A stretch of DNA of 64,000 bases. Origin: Clostridium sp. E02. Its GTDB lineage: Bacteria; Bacillota; Clostridia; Lachnospirales; Lachnospiraceae. Below, piece after piece: positions 19,263 to 28,501 of the stretch. The notes beneath the pieces are model-generated. The model searched no databases and was not told where the DNA came from. It was given only the letters and a program-made list of their open reading frames with translations. Positions within the stretch are counted from its first letter, which is position 1. Each line of letters begins with the position of its first letter. The position numbers and the translations under genes were made by a program. The stretch lies in the NCBI RefSeq assembly GCF_003833015.1, contig NZ_RJLQ01000003.1, positions 62,001 to 126,000 on the forward strand. The letters run 5' to 3'.

Positions 19263-20816
19263 TTATTTTATCTCATAATGATCAATGTTATTAAGTTCAA
19301 ACGCTTCTCCTTCTGCTCCTGTAATCGTAACATTGTCACAGACTAAGGTTTCCACGTTGCGAATCATAAACCCTTTTTTCTTACATTCCCCCACTCCATT
19401 TAACATAGCAGGTGTCCCTTCCTTTGCCTCTTTCGCAAATGAAAGTTCCACATTCTTAAATTCTATGTGTTTTATTTTTTTTTCTGGAAGTCCATAAAGA
19501 AAACTTGCTGCCACATGACAGTTTTCTGCTTTTATATTGGTAAAATAAAAGGTTCCAATGACTGGAGTTCTTTCATCCACGGGAAGCGCATCTTTGCATT
19601 GCACATAATCAGACTTTCCGTCTGGATCACAGAAATAAAACCCATTGACAACAAATGGTGTCATGACATGATCCATATGGATGTGGTCAAAATAGATCTC
19701 TGTAAGCACGGAATCTTCTCCTCTACCTCTTCTGGTCTTGATCCTTAAGCCCCGATCCGTATGGCGGAAAAGACATCGTTTTACATGGATATTCTTAACT
19801 CCCGCTCCCACCTCACTTCCGATGGTAACGGCCCCATGTCCATTTTCCATCAGACATTGGCGGATCGCAATATTCTCCGACGGTGTCTGATATCGTTTCC
19901 CCATATAAATCTTTCCGGATTTGATGGCAATGCAGTCATCTCCAAGCGAAAAATGAACTCCCAGTATCTCCACATTCTTACAAGATTCCGGATCCAAACC
20001 ATCCGTATTGGGAGAATCGGAGGGATTTTCAATTTTTAATTGAAGAAATTTTAAATCCTGACTAAAATAAGGATGAAGAACCCAAGTGGGACTGTTTTTT
20101 AAAGTAAACCCTTGCAGAGTTATATTTTTACAGCGTTCTAAGAAGACCATTCTGGGTCGAAACGCCCCCTTCATCTCCCGTACATTATCCCACCAGTTAT
20201 CGAAGGAAGCCTGTCCATCCATCGTTCCTCTTCCATAGATCACAACATCTTCTATTTCAATTCCAGTTATAATACCAGCAAACATAGGGAGAGGGTTCCC
20301 TTCCCAGGTGCCAAGATTGTAATCATCCGTTTCATCATAGCTTTCAATCATTCCCGGGAATCTGGGATATCGATACCGATCAGTATCTGCAATCAGTATA
20401 GCCCCTTTTGCCAGTTCCATCTTAATATGACTTTTCAAAAACAAACTGGTGATCCGGTAGTTCCCTTTGGGAATCAGAACCCGTCCATCTGCAGGACATG
20501 CCATAATCGCAGCCTGAATAAACGTAGTATCATCCTGAATCCCATCTCCTATTGCACCAATCTTTTTCACATTTAATGTTACAAACTCGTACTCTGTATG
20601 GAAGCTTACCAAAGCCTTTTCTCCATCTCTTTCCAGAGTGATAGTATAATTCATATCCGGTTTCAAGTCAAATAATGTAAATACAACCTGTTTTGTATCT
20701 CCGTAATTTTCTCCATTCACTCGAATGTTACCCGGAGTATCAAACTCATAAATCTGCTCCGTGATTGTTTCAATGGTAACAGAGCGTGCTGTCTTAAAAA
20801 CAACATTTAATTCCAT
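19263..20816 (-). CDS. Polygalacturonase, glycoside hydrolase family 28
   Basis: Hydrolyses alpha-1,4-galacturonosyl links. Residues ~1-85 are a small fibronectin-like/beta domain, then a right-handed beta-helix. All GH28 signatures are present: NTDG at 270-273, GDDC at 292-295 (catalytic aspartates), GHG at 326-328 and RIK at 358-360. There is no signal peptide, so the enzyme should work in the cytoplasm on imported oligogalacturonides, probably as an exo-enzyme. 517 aa. It follows the ABC permease genes in the operon. Confidence 0.92.
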   Translation of the reverse strand: MELNVVFKTARSVTIETITEQIYEFDTPGNIRVNGENYGDTKQVVFTLFDLKPDMNYTITLERDGEKALVSFHTEYEFVTLNVKKIGAIGDGIQDDTTFIQAAIMACPADGRVLIPKGNYRITSLFLKSHIKMELAKGAILIADTDRYRYPRFPGMIESYDETDDYNLGTWEGNPLPMFAGIITGIEIEDVVIYGRGTMDGQASFDNWWDNVREMKGAFRPRMVFLERCKNITLQGFTLKNSPTWVLHPYFSQDLKFLQLKIENPSDSPNTDGLDPESCKNVEILGVHFSLGDDCIAIKSGKIYMGKRYQTPSENIAIRQCLMENGHGAVTIGSEVGAGVKNIHVKRCLFRHTDRGLRIKTRRGRGEDSVLTEIYFDHIHMDHVMTPFVVNGFYFCDPDGKSDYVQCKDALPVDERTPVIGTFYFTNIKAENCHVAASFLYGLPEKKIKHIEFKNVELSFAKEAKEGTPAMLNGVGECKKKGFMIRNVETLVCDNVTITGAEGEAFELNNIDHYEIK

Positions 20817-20900
20817 ATGCTATCATCCTCGTCTGTGAAGTTTTCGTATTTCTTTATAGAAAAAAGCGCAGACATTGGATCCTGCGCCTTTATAATTCAT

Positions 20901-21752
20901 TTAACCTTTCACTCCTCCTGCTGCGATTCCATCTATAAATGCTTCCTGTGCACAGAAGAATACAATCAGGGATGGAATAATGGAAATCAGAGACATGGCA
21001 AGAATTCGGTTCCACTGAAAGCCTACATCTCCATCCATCGACAGACGTAAATAAATAGAGTTTGTATATTTTGGCATGTCAGAGATATAAATAAGTGGTC
21101 CCATAAAGTCATTGGACGTCCACATAAACTGGAACAGCGCAACCGAAACCAGGGATGGTTTTAACATAGGGACAATCACGTACCACAATGTCTTAATTGA
21201 ATTACAACCATCTATCCTGGCTGCTTCCTCCAGTTCTTTTGGCACTCCTCTTAAAAATTGTACCAGCATGAAAAGGAAATAGGTATCACCTGCAAACAGG
21301 GATGGGATAATTAACGGAAGATAAGAATTCGTCCACCCCCACTGATTGAACATGATGTACTGAGGTGCGTTCAAAACAACCTGTGGTAAGAACAGAGTGG
21401 AAATCATGAGAGAAAACAAAATCCCTTTCCCCTTGAATTCAAACCGCCCAAAACCGTAAGCAGTAATGGTTGCAGAAAATACAGTGAACAGTACTTTTGG
21501 TACTACAATCTTATACGTATTTAAAATAGATTTGATTAGATTAATCTTACCACCATAATCAACAAAAGCATTCTCATACCCATCCATTACCGGATTTTTT
21601 GGCCAAAACCATGCGCTGGTAAAGATTTCTGAGTTCGTCTTAAACGTAGCGCCTACCATCCAGATAAGCGGATAAACCATGATTAACCCAACAAGAATGA
21701 GTAATGTATATCGGATCCAAGTGCTTATTTTACTTTTGAATTCTTTCGTCAT
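20901..21752 (-). CDS. ABC sugar transporter permease, MalG type (CUT1)
   Basis: Inner-membrane subunit of an oligosaccharide importer. 283 aa with six predicted helices. The cytoplasmic EAA loop reads ELEEAARIDGCNSIKTLWYVIVP, in which G is the conserved glycine contacting the ATPase. It lies 5 nt after the partner permease. No ATPase gene is in the operon, so a shared MsmX-like ATPase encoded elsewhere is expected, as is common for CUT1 systems in Firmicutes. The pectin context implies oligogalacturonides or rhamnogalacturonan fragments. Confidence 0.9.
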   Translation of the reverse strand: MTKEFKSKISTWIRYTLLILVGLIMVYPLIWMVGATFKTNSEIFTSAWFWPKNPVMDGYENAFVDYGGKINLIKSILNTYKIVVPKVLFTVFSATITAYGFGRFEFKGKGILFSLMISTLFLPQVVLNAPQYIMFNQWGWTNSYLPLIIPSLFAGDTYFLFMLVQFLRGVPKELEEAARIDGCNSIKTLWYVIVPMLKPSLVSVALFQFMWTSNDFMGPLIYISDMPKYTNSIYLRLSMDGDVGFQWNRILAMSLISIIPSLIVFFCAQEAFIDGIAAGGVKG

Positions 21753-21757
21753 GTCAA

Positions 21758-22657
21758 TTACCTCCCGTCCTCATCTGAATAGTAGACCCACTTTTTCTGA
21801 CTTACAAATGCGACTGCCGTAAAGGTCATGACGATCAGGAATAAAATCCACGCCTGTGCACTTGCCATACCCATTTTGTGACGTAAAAATGCATTGTTGT
21901 AAATTAGAATTGAAATCAAAGTAGTTGATCCGTTGGGGCCACCCTTTGTTACAAGGAAAGGTCCATTAAATTCCTGGAATGCCTGACAAAGCTGAGTGAT
22001 CAGATTATAGAATATAACTGGCGTAATTAACGGAACCGTGATTTTAAAGAACTGGGTCCATTTTCCAGCTCCGTCAATGGAGGCTGCCTCATACAAATCC
22101 TCTGATACTCCCTTTAAAGCCGCAAGGAAAATAACCATAGCAGAACCAAATTGCCATACTCTTAAAAGAACGATAACTGCCATTGCCCCATTACTTGATG
22201 CCATCCAGTTGATTTTTTCCCCACCGAAAAATTCAACCACGGTATTGATTAGACCATCTGTATTAAATACAGCTCTCCACAAAATAGCGATCGCAATGGA
22301 TCCTCCTAAAATTGATGGAATATAGTAAGCCGTTCTGAAGAAATTGACTCCTTTTAATTTAAAATTCAAAATATATGCTATAAATAACGCAAATACCAAC
22401 TTTAACGGCACATCAAAAATTGCATATTTAAAAGTTACATAAAAAGCTTTTATGATATCAGAATCTGTAAATATCTTATGATAGTTTAACATTCCTGTTT
22501 TGGTAATCCCATTAAACAAATCATAATTCGTAAAGCTATAGTACAAAGAAGAAGCAAACGGATAAATTTTAAAAAGAATAAATCCAATCAGCCACGGTAA
22601 GACGAAAAAGAACCCTGCATTTTCTGCCAGGAACTTATGAATTCCTTTTGACTTCAT
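21758..22657 (-). CDS. ABC sugar transporter permease, MalF type (CUT1)
   Basis: Partner permease of about 299 aa with six helices and the EAA loop DLYEAASIDGAGKWTQFFKITVP (split here by position: roughly 210-232). Two starts compete. The ATG at 22657 is 10 nt from AGGAGG. The ATG at 22666 overlaps the upstream stop codon (ATGA) but is only 1 nt from the ribosome site. I prefer 22657. Translation is probably coupled to the preceding half-length glycosidase-like gene. The N-terminus (MKSKGIHKFLAENAGFFFVLP) is usual for MalF-like proteins of this size. Confidence 0.9.
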   Translation of the reverse strand: MKSKGIHKFLAENAGFFFVLPWLIGFILFKIYPFASSLYYSFTNYDLFNGITKTGMLNYHKIFTDSDIIKAFYVTFKYAIFDVPLKLVFALFIAYILNFKLKGVNFFRTAYYIPSILGGSIAIAILWRAVFNTDGLINTVVEFFGGEKINWMASSNGAMAVIVLLRVWQFGSAMVIFLAALKGVSEDLYEAASIDGAGKWTQFFKITVPLITPVIFYNLITQLCQAFQEFNGPFLVTKGGPNGSTTLISILIYNNAFLRHKMGMASAQAWILFLIVMTFTAVAFVSQKKWVYYSDEDGR

Positions 22658-22662
22658 ACTGT

Positions 22663-23331
22663 TCATACCTCCTGTTTTGTTTGTATTATATGCTGCGCCT
22701 GGAACATTTCCTGCAAGCCTGCGCATCTACCTTTGTTGTTCCCCGCGATCATTTTCCATGCTAGTTCCCCAAAATCCATGTATTTCTCCGTTTGAAGTAC
22801 GCCTAAATTGCATGCTCTAAGGATTGAATAACCAAGTTCCAATCGTTCAGAAGAATCCTGGAGTTTTTTTAATTTTTCTTTCATAACTGCCTGAAATAAA
22901 TCTCTTAATTCTCTATAATATTCATAAATCTCCTCTGACATCTGACCGATTGTCTCGATCAAAGCCACCAGTTCTTTCCCCGTAAACGAATGATTTTTCC
23001 GAAACATAGCTGCGATTTCACAATAATGTTCTTTTCTACGATAGTTTGTCTCATATTTCGCGACAAATGGCATGAGTTCCAACGTCCACTTACTAGAAAG
23101 CATGATTGCTTCTATTTTATTCCGATATTCTTCCTCACCTGTTTGTTCTAATGCAAAAAAATAAGCCAAATAATCTTGCTCCGGCAGACATGCAAAAGAC
23201 CCCTCCGGGTTTTTCCAGCTGCTTAGCTGAGAGATAACAAACTCTTTATAACCCTGTTCACCAGTCGCTTCATACATCTGGATCGCTCCCACCAACTGGT
23301 ATGGGTTCATTGTCTCATTTATACCTTCCAT
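22663..23331 (-). CDS. Half-length six-hairpin glycosidase-like protein
   Basis: 222-aa, largely helical cytoplasmic protein without signal peptide. Its segment LELGYSILRACNLGVLQTEKY resembles the repeat FSYAILKGVRLGYLKESY of the GH105 protein at 25946-27082. The N-terminal QLVGAIQMYEATGEQGYKEF resembles another hairpin of the same fold. It is only about 60% of a GH105 enzyme, and the usual catalytic Asp/His segments were not found. It sits between the solute-binding protein and the permeases in the pectin operon. Possibly an oligogalacturonide-binding or reduced hydrolase. Annotation beyond the fold is not supported. Confidence 0.6.
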   Translation of the reverse strand: MEGINETMNPYQLVGAIQMYEATGEQGYKEFVISQLSSWKNPEGSFACLPEQDYLAYFFALEQTGEEEYRNKIEAIMLSSKWTLELMPFVAKYETNYRRKEHYCEIAAMFRKNHSFTGKELVALIETIGQMSEEIYEYYRELRDLFQAVMKEKLKKLQDSSERLELGYSILRACNLGVLQTEKYMDFGELAWKMIAGNNKGRCAGLQEMFQAQHIIQTKQEV

Positions 23332-23358
23332 GACCTTCGTCTGCCCTTTTCTTTATGG

Positions 23359-23384
23359 GAGCCGCCATAAGATAATGGCGGCTC
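23359..23384 (-). ncRNA. Intra-operon mRNA hairpin after binding-protein gene
   Basis: A perfect 10-bp stem GAGCCGCCAT / ATGGCGGCTC with 6-nt loop and no T-run. Its location just after the solute-binding-protein gene is typical of stabilising or processing hairpins that keep binding-protein mRNA more abundant than the rest of the operon. Confidence 0.5.
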
Positions 23385-23421
23385 GTATGAAATAAATATC
23401 CATTGCTATTTCTTGACTAAA

Positions 23422-24807
23422 TTAGCTTTCAAGTGTATCTGTAATTCCCTTAATCAGCTCTTTTGCAGCTTCGGCAGCATCAATATCACCTGCGCTTAAT
23501 TTACCAAACACTTTATAATATACGCCATCTGGGTTTGCTTTTAAGTCATTGTGTTCAAATTTACTATCCAAAGTAAACTGGCTGTAATTCATAACCTTCT
23601 TATTCGCTTCAATGGTAAGTGGATCCCCAAGGTCATTGTCCTGAAGAATCTTTAATCCTTCTGTAGAACAAGGAATTCCTCTTTGTGTGGAGCAGATTTT
23701 TACCCCTTCTTCATCATTTAAAAGGAAGTTGATTAACATAGCTGCTTCTTTTGGATGTTCGGAAGTTGCAGATACTGCAAATGCCATGGAAATCTTTGTA
23801 AATCCACCGTTATGGTCTCCCATCTTAATGAAATCGCCAACAACAAATTCCTGACCGGGTTTGTTCACGCTGCCTTCCAGTGCTTTTTTAAACTTGGAAG
23901 CAGAAGAATCCCATTCAAAAATACCAGCGTATTTTCCATCAATCCATTTTGCGTTTTTATCCACAGAATCAGCCATATCCCCATCAAGAGTAGCCATGGT
24001 AGGAATGACATGTTTTTCTTCCAGACTGGTAATGAATTCCATTCCCTCTTTTACTTCGTCTTCTGTGTAATTAACTGCACCACCCTGAACCCATTCTTTT
24101 CCATATTTGGACTCTAAGTAATATACCATTAAGATCATACGGTCATACTGGCCAAGTGCCAATGGATACATATCAGGATCTTTTGCCTTAAATGCAGCTC
24201 CTGCCGCATAAAGTGAATCCAAATCGGTAGGCAAATCACATCCAACTTCTTCAAATGCGGTCTTGTTCCAGTAGAACAGACGTCCGGTTAAAGAAATCGG
24301 TACTGCCATTAATTTACTATCTACTTTGCAAAGGTCCAGACTCTCTGGTGTAAACTGTGTCAAATCAAGAACACTTGAATAATCTTCCAAATTGGCAAAT
24401 GAAGTTCCGCCCTGACTGTAAGATTCAATCCAGTTCCAGTTGACCTGCATCACATCTGCTGAGTTACCACCTAAGATATTTAAAGACTGTTTCTCTTCCC
24501 ATCCAGTCCATGCGCCATACTCTGGAGTGACTGTAATGTTAGGATATTTTGCTTCAAATGCCTTGATTGCTTCTTCTGTCGCTGCATGTCTGCTATCGCC
24601 GCCCCACCAAGAAAATCTAAGTTCTACCGGTTCTCCGGAAGTGGTATCATCTGCTGCAGAAGCATCCTCTGCTTTTGCTGATGCCGTTGTCTCTGCTGTT
24701 GCAGTGGTTGTCTCACTGGTACCACTCTTACCTGCTCCACAGGCAGTTAAGGACATTGCCATAACAGTTGCTAACCCCATTGCTGTCCACTGTTTGATTT
24801 TTTTCAT
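23422..24807 (-). CDS. Extracellular sugar-binding lipoprotein (CUT1)
   Basis: 461-aa solute-binding protein. A signal peptide with lipobox SLTAC puts the lipidated Cys near residue 23. A low-complexity Thr/Ala/Glu linker follows, then a MalE-like two-lobe domain with SWWGGDSRHAATEEAIKAF and GAWTGWEEKQSL. It is first in a six-gene operon with permeases and GH28, under an operator at 24900-24913. Pectic oligosaccharides are the inferred ligand. A close paralog is encoded at 28502-29860. The ATG at 24807 follows AAAGGAGAG. Confidence 0.92.
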   Translation of the reverse strand: MKKIKQWTAMGLATVMAMSLTACGAGKSGTSETTTATAETTASAKAEDASAADDTTSGEPVELRFSWWGGDSRHAATEEAIKAFEAKYPNITVTPEYGAWTGWEEKQSLNILGGNSADVMQVNWNWIESYSQGGTSFANLEDYSSVLDLTQFTPESLDLCKVDSKLMAVPISLTGRLFYWNKTAFEEVGCDLPTDLDSLYAAGAAFKAKDPDMYPLALGQYDRMILMVYYLESKYGKEWVQGGAVNYTEDEVKEGMEFITSLEEKHVIPTMATLDGDMADSVDKNAKWIDGKYAGIFEWDSSASKFKKALEGSVNKPGQEFVVGDFIKMGDHNGGFTKISMAFAVSATSEHPKEAAMLINFLLNDEEGVKICSTQRGIPCSTEGLKILQDNDLGDPLTIEANKKVMNYSQFTLDSKFEHNDLKANPDGVYYKVFGKLSAGDIDAAEAAKELIKGITDTLES

Positions 24808-24899
24808 CTTTTCTCTCCTTTTATCTTCCCCTCACAAAATGAGTTCTTAAAGCCCAATGTAAGTATTTTCGCATTCTTAGACAAATTTCTTCCTATTTG

Positions 24900-24913
24900 C
24901 GTAAGCGCTTACA
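24900..24913. promoter_or_regulatory. Operator upstream of the pectin transport operon
   Basis: On the minus strand TGTAAGCGCTTACG lies about 20 nt downstream of a TATAAT box. The core is identical to the site at 15100. A related half-site (AATACTTACATT on the minus strand) lies about 40 nt closer to the gene. Confidence 0.65.
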
Positions 24914-25038
24914 CTATGCTTTTTATTTATTATAACACCGATTATCTTATAATTCATTTCAAATATCACACAAAACATTGCAAATTATGACATCCTATGG
25001 TATTATTTTAGTAATAATCGCCAAGGAGATTTCAATAA

Positions 25039-25905
25039 ATGAAAGTACTTACCACGTATTCTGACGGAATTGACCAATGTATGGAAACACGATACTTTTC
25101 TATTGCACATCTTCACAAGGAAAGTGGAGTTCTAAGTATGCACAGTCACCATTGCTACGAATTTTATTTTTCAATCAGTGGTGGATTAACCTTTTTTATT
25201 GGTGAAAAAAATTACAAGATTGAATCTGGCAATCTTTTTATGATCAATCAACACGAAAAGCACCAGGTTGTACAGTTAGATACTTCTGTCCCCCATGAAA
25301 GATACGCTGTTTTTATCGATCCTGCTTATCTAAAAAGCATCTCAACACCAAGCACAGATTTAACCTACTGCTTTACCCATCGGCCGGAACCCTTTTCTCA
25401 CAAAATCTCTTTGCCCCAGGGCCAGCAGCGACGTTTCACCTATTATTTTAACAAATTAGCTGTGGAGGAAGGATTTGGACACGATATTGAGGAACGTTCT
25501 GCGTTTGCTGAATTTATGGTATTTATTACAAAACTGACCGTTGAAGCCACCACGGGTACCGAATTAAAGGAACAAAAGCAGTATTTTAATAGCAAGGTAG
25601 CTGATATCATCACATATATTCATCACAATATCGATTCTCAGTTAAGCATCGGTGAGATAGCCGCTCATTTTTACTTAAGTAACTCCTATCTTTGCAGACT
25701 ATTTAAAAAGGGGACAGGGACAACCATCAATCACTACATCACCTCCAGACGAATTGAACTAGCACAAGCGCTCTTATCCGGTGGTTACAGTGTGAATGAG
25801 GTTTATAGCATGTGCGGATTTAATGATTACAGCAATTTTTTCAAGGCCTTTACGAAAAAAATAGGCATCTCTCCAAAAAAATACGCACAAAACAGCTTAA
25901 GATAA
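25039..25905 (+). CDS. AraC-family regulator with cupin sensor
   Basis: 288 aa. The N-terminal cupin-like sugar-sensing domain (about 20-160) contains MHSHHCYEFYFSISGG. The C-terminal double HTH includes LSIGEIAAHFYLSNSYLCRLF and VNEVYSMCGFNDYSNFFKAF. It is divergent from the pectin transport operon, 230 nt apart, and so is the likely activator of that operon. The start at 25039 follows AAGGAG. It is monocistronic, ended by the hairpin at 25907-25940. The effector is unknown. Confidence 0.85.
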   Translation: MKVLTTYSDGIDQCMETRYFSIAHLHKESGVLSMHSHHCYEFYFSISGGLTFFIGEKNYKIESGNLFMINQHEKHQVVQLDTSVPHERYAVFIDPAYLKSISTPSTDLTYCFTHRPEPFSHKISLPQGQQRRFTYYFNKLAVEEGFGHDIEERSAFAEFMVFITKLTVEATTGTELKEQKQYFNSKVADIITYIHHNIDSQLSIGEIAAHFYLSNSYLCRLFKKGTGTTINHYITSRRIELAQALLSGGYSVNEVYSMCGFNDYSNFFKAFTKKIGISPKKYAQNSLR

Positions 25906-25906
25906 A

Positions 25907-25940
25907 AAGGCTGCGGGATTGAATTCCGCAGCCTTTTTTT
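25907..25940. terminator. Bidirectional intrinsic terminator
   Basis: Stem AAGGCTGCGG / CCGCAGCCTT with a 9-nt loop, followed by seven T on the plus strand and five on the minus. It serves the convergent AraC gene and GH105 gene. Confidence 0.85.
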
Positions 25941-25945
25941 ACTAT

Positions 25946-27082
25946 TTATTTATGAAATTCAAACCCACACCGCTTCATCTCCGTGTAAGCAAGCAAAAAC
26001 GGTCCCACGCCTTTGGCATCATCCGCTACAATAGGTTCAGACATATAATAATCAAAGGTACCCGTTCTCCGGTTATTCCCTCCAAGTCCAGCAACCAAAC
26101 AAATTCCACCCAGGCTCATGCTTCCCTCTTCTGTGTGCAGATAGTTTTTACAAATCCCCTCAAATGCTTTTTTACCGGCTTCTGCGTAAGATTCTTTTAA
26201 ATACCCCAATCGAACTCCCTTTAAGATGGCATAAGAAAAAATCGCGCTGCCACTAGTTTCTAAGTAATTTTTATCCATACCGCCTAAATTCACCACCTGA
26301 TACCACATACCAGATGGATCTTGGAAGTCTAGCATGGCATCAATAAGATTTACAAAATCACTTTCCATCTGTTTTAATAAAACTGAATCAGATGGATCGG
26401 CTTTATCCATCGTGTCCAGCAATGCCATGGAAAACCACCCAAGAGCCCTTAACCAGAAATTCTGAGATAATCCGGTCTTTGTATCACACCAATACATCTC
26501 TCTAGAAGAATCGTATGCGTGATAAAATAACCCGGTCTTAGGATCTCGCATATGTTTCACTACAGTGGAAAATTGATGATAAATATCGTTGCAATTTTTC
26601 TTATTGTTAAATCTATTTTCATATTCCATATAAAATGGCTGGCACATATAAAGGCCATCCAGCCAAACTTGATTGGGATAAATGTTTTTGTGCCAGAAAT
26701 TCCCCTCTTTGGTCCTTGGCATCTTTTCAATCTGACTGTAAACCAGATCAATGGCTTTTCTGTACTTTTCTTTTCCGGTCAGATCGTAAAGCTCAAACAG
26801 AGTTTTCCCTGCATTGACATTATCAATGTTTAACTCTTCCACATCATAACCGTCGATGGTTCCATCCTCTCTTACCCGGTGATCAACAAACGTATCTGCA
26901 AAATCAAGATACTTTTTTTCTTTGGTTATGGAATACATCTCTAAAATTGCTTTGATCATACATCCGTCAATATAGTTCCAACCAGACTTTTCTCCCTGAA
27001 GAATCTTTTCAACGTTCCAGACCGGATAATCAGGTGTACTTTTCTCCATTAATTCATTGATATACTTTTCAATCAAATCCAT
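25946..27082 (-). CDS. Unsaturated rhamnogalacturonyl hydrolase, GH105-like
   Basis: 378-aa (alpha/alpha)6-barrel enzyme without signal peptide, so cytoplasmic. Segments WNYIDGCMIKAILEMY, NFWHKNIYPNQVWLDGLYMCQPF, GLSQNFWLRALGWFSMAL and TSGSAIFSYAILKG are characteristic of GH105/GH88 proteins. The Asp in VWLDG is the expected catalytic acid region. It removes unsaturated galacturonate from rhamnogalacturonan oligomers made by lyases. I use the ATG at 27082 behind GAGAGG; an in-frame ATG at 27124 lies inside the upstream gene. It follows a LacI regulator by 16 nt, as one transcription unit. Confidence 0.88.
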   Translation of the reverse strand: MDLIEKYINELMEKSTPDYPVWNVEKILQGEKSGWNYIDGCMIKAILEMYSITKEKKYLDFADTFVDHRVREDGTIDGYDVEELNIDNVNAGKTLFELYDLTGKEKYRKAIDLVYSQIEKMPRTKEGNFWHKNIYPNQVWLDGLYMCQPFYMEYENRFNNKKNCNDIYHQFSTVVKHMRDPKTGLFYHAYDSSREMYWCDTKTGLSQNFWLRALGWFSMALLDTMDKADPSDSVLLKQMESDFVNLIDAMLDFQDPSGMWYQVVNLGGMDKNYLETSGSAIFSYAILKGVRLGYLKESYAEAGKKAFEGICKNYLHTEEGSMSLGGICLVAGLGGNNRRTGTFDYYMSEPIVADDAKGVGPFLLAYTEMKRCGFEFHK

Positions 27083-27098
27083 GCTTATGTTCCTCTCT

Positions 27099-28097
27099 TC
27101 ATGTACTTTCCAGATTCTTAACACTTTGTCTTACTATCAAACGGTTTTCCAGCCACACATCATCGGGAACTCCACCCTGTTCTATGATGGAAACAAGCAT
27201 TTTAGTTCCCTCCACAGCAATCTTTCTGGCATTCCTTTCCACTGTGGTTAGTCTCATATCAGCATAACCGGAAAGTTCCCAGTTGTCAAATCCTGTAAGT
27301 GAAATGTCTCCAGGCACCTGTAATCCCCGTTCATTTGCAGCACTTTTTGCGCCGAATGCCATCTCATCATTAAAACACAGCAGTGCAGTTAAATTCTTAT
27401 AGTTATCTAAAAGTCTTCCCGCTGCCGCCCTGCCACTGTTATAGCGATAATTTCCATATTCAATCGGAAACTGCTTCGGTTCTAGTCCCCATCTTAATGC
27501 TTCCTGCCACCAACCCTGATGCCTGAGTTTAGTTGCCTCTAAGTTCTTTCCCCCTTCAATCACACCAATTTGGCGGTGGCCATTTGCCAAAAGATGCTCC
27601 ATCGCTTTTGACATTCCACCTTTTTCATCTGTAATCACAGCAGGAATGTCAAAAGAAACCCGACGGCTTATAGCCACCATAGGGATTCCCTTTTTTCTTG
27701 CCTCTTCAAGAAATTCCACGTCCCAATCTCCTTGTGACATAATTAAGAGTCCGTCAAAACAGCTTGGATTTAACGTTTCCGGCTCATGCATATCAATTCC
27801 TTTCACAATCACATGATACCTGCTTCCAATAACGCTATATACCCCTGTGAGAACATTATGAAGAACAAAGGGTGATGTGGACTTACTGATTATAGAAAAA
27901 TAAAGTCCAATAATATGAGATTTAGACTTTCTTAACGAAACTGCAGCCTGGTTTGGTACATATCCCATGGCACGGGCAATATCCAGAATCCGTTCCTTTT
28001 TCTTCTGATCTACGGAGCCTGATCCACTCAAAGCTCTGGAAACCATTGAATAAGAAACTCCAGCACGGGTCGCAATATCTTTTATGGTAACAGCCAT
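27099..28097 (-). CDS. LacI-family transcriptional regulator
   Basis: 332 aa. The HTH and hinge MAVTIKDIATRAGVSYSMVSRAL...GYVPNQAAVSLRK cover residues 1-58. The sugar-binding core begins HIIGLYFSIISKS. It is cotranscribed with the GH105 hydrolase and divergent from a binding-protein/esterase pair whose promoter holds TGTAAGTGCTTACA, so it may bind that site. It is distinct from the LacI protein at 13981. Which of the two owns the shared palindromes is open. The ribosome site is TAGGGGGAAAT. Confidence 0.85.
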   Translation of the reverse strand: MAVTIKDIATRAGVSYSMVSRALSGSGSVDQKKKERILDIARAMGYVPNQAAVSLRKSKSHIIGLYFSIISKSTSPFVLHNVLTGVYSVIGSRYHVIVKGIDMHEPETLNPSCFDGLLIMSQGDWDVEFLEEARKKGIPMVAISRRVSFDIPAVITDEKGGMSKAMEHLLANGHRQIGVIEGGKNLEATKLRHQGWWQEALRWGLEPKQFPIEYGNYRYNSGRAAAGRLLDNYKNLTALLCFNDEMAFGAKSAANERGLQVPGDISLTGFDNWELSGYADMRLTTVERNARKIAVEGTKMLVSIIEQGGVPDDVWLENRLIVRQSVKNLEST

Positions 28098-28501
28098 ATT
28101 TCCCCCTATTTAAAAAATGTTTTTAAGTTATCATAACATTCTTTTTTTTACATGTCATCTATCCTATTAATTTTTTCATTACGATTGATTTTTATTCACT
28201 GCAAAGGTTTGCAATGCGAGTTTATTTTTTTATGTATTATGTACATTATATTTTGTTCAACAACGCTGTTATTAATTTGTTTTTACTATTTCCAGACAAC
28301 AAATCTCTATTTTATATTTATTTATTATTTTATTTTAGCTAATTTTTACAATTAATATTCCAATTTTTATGAATATTTCACCTTTCTATTTTTTTACTAT
28401 ATGATAATATAGTTAAGTATGTAAGTGCTTACACGCTTACAAGACTGCTTTAATCGTTTCTGTTTCCATAAGAGGAAACCAAAGAAAGAGAGGAAAAAAC
28501 T
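28098..28501. promoter_or_regulatory. Divergent regulatory region with operator at 28420-28433
   Basis: 404 nt without a gene. 28130-28400 is very AT-rich. TGTAAGTGCTTACA (28420-28433) is followed directly by a CGCTTAC half-site (28434-28440) and preceded by a TATGATAAT box at about 28400-28408, giving a promoter-operator order like that at uxaA. No other structure was recognised. Confidence 0.6.

Noticed and set aside
28130-28400. Replication-origin-like or phage attachment AT-rich region
   Set aside because: Only AT-richness is seen; no DnaA-box cluster, direct-repeat att sites or integrase gene is present.
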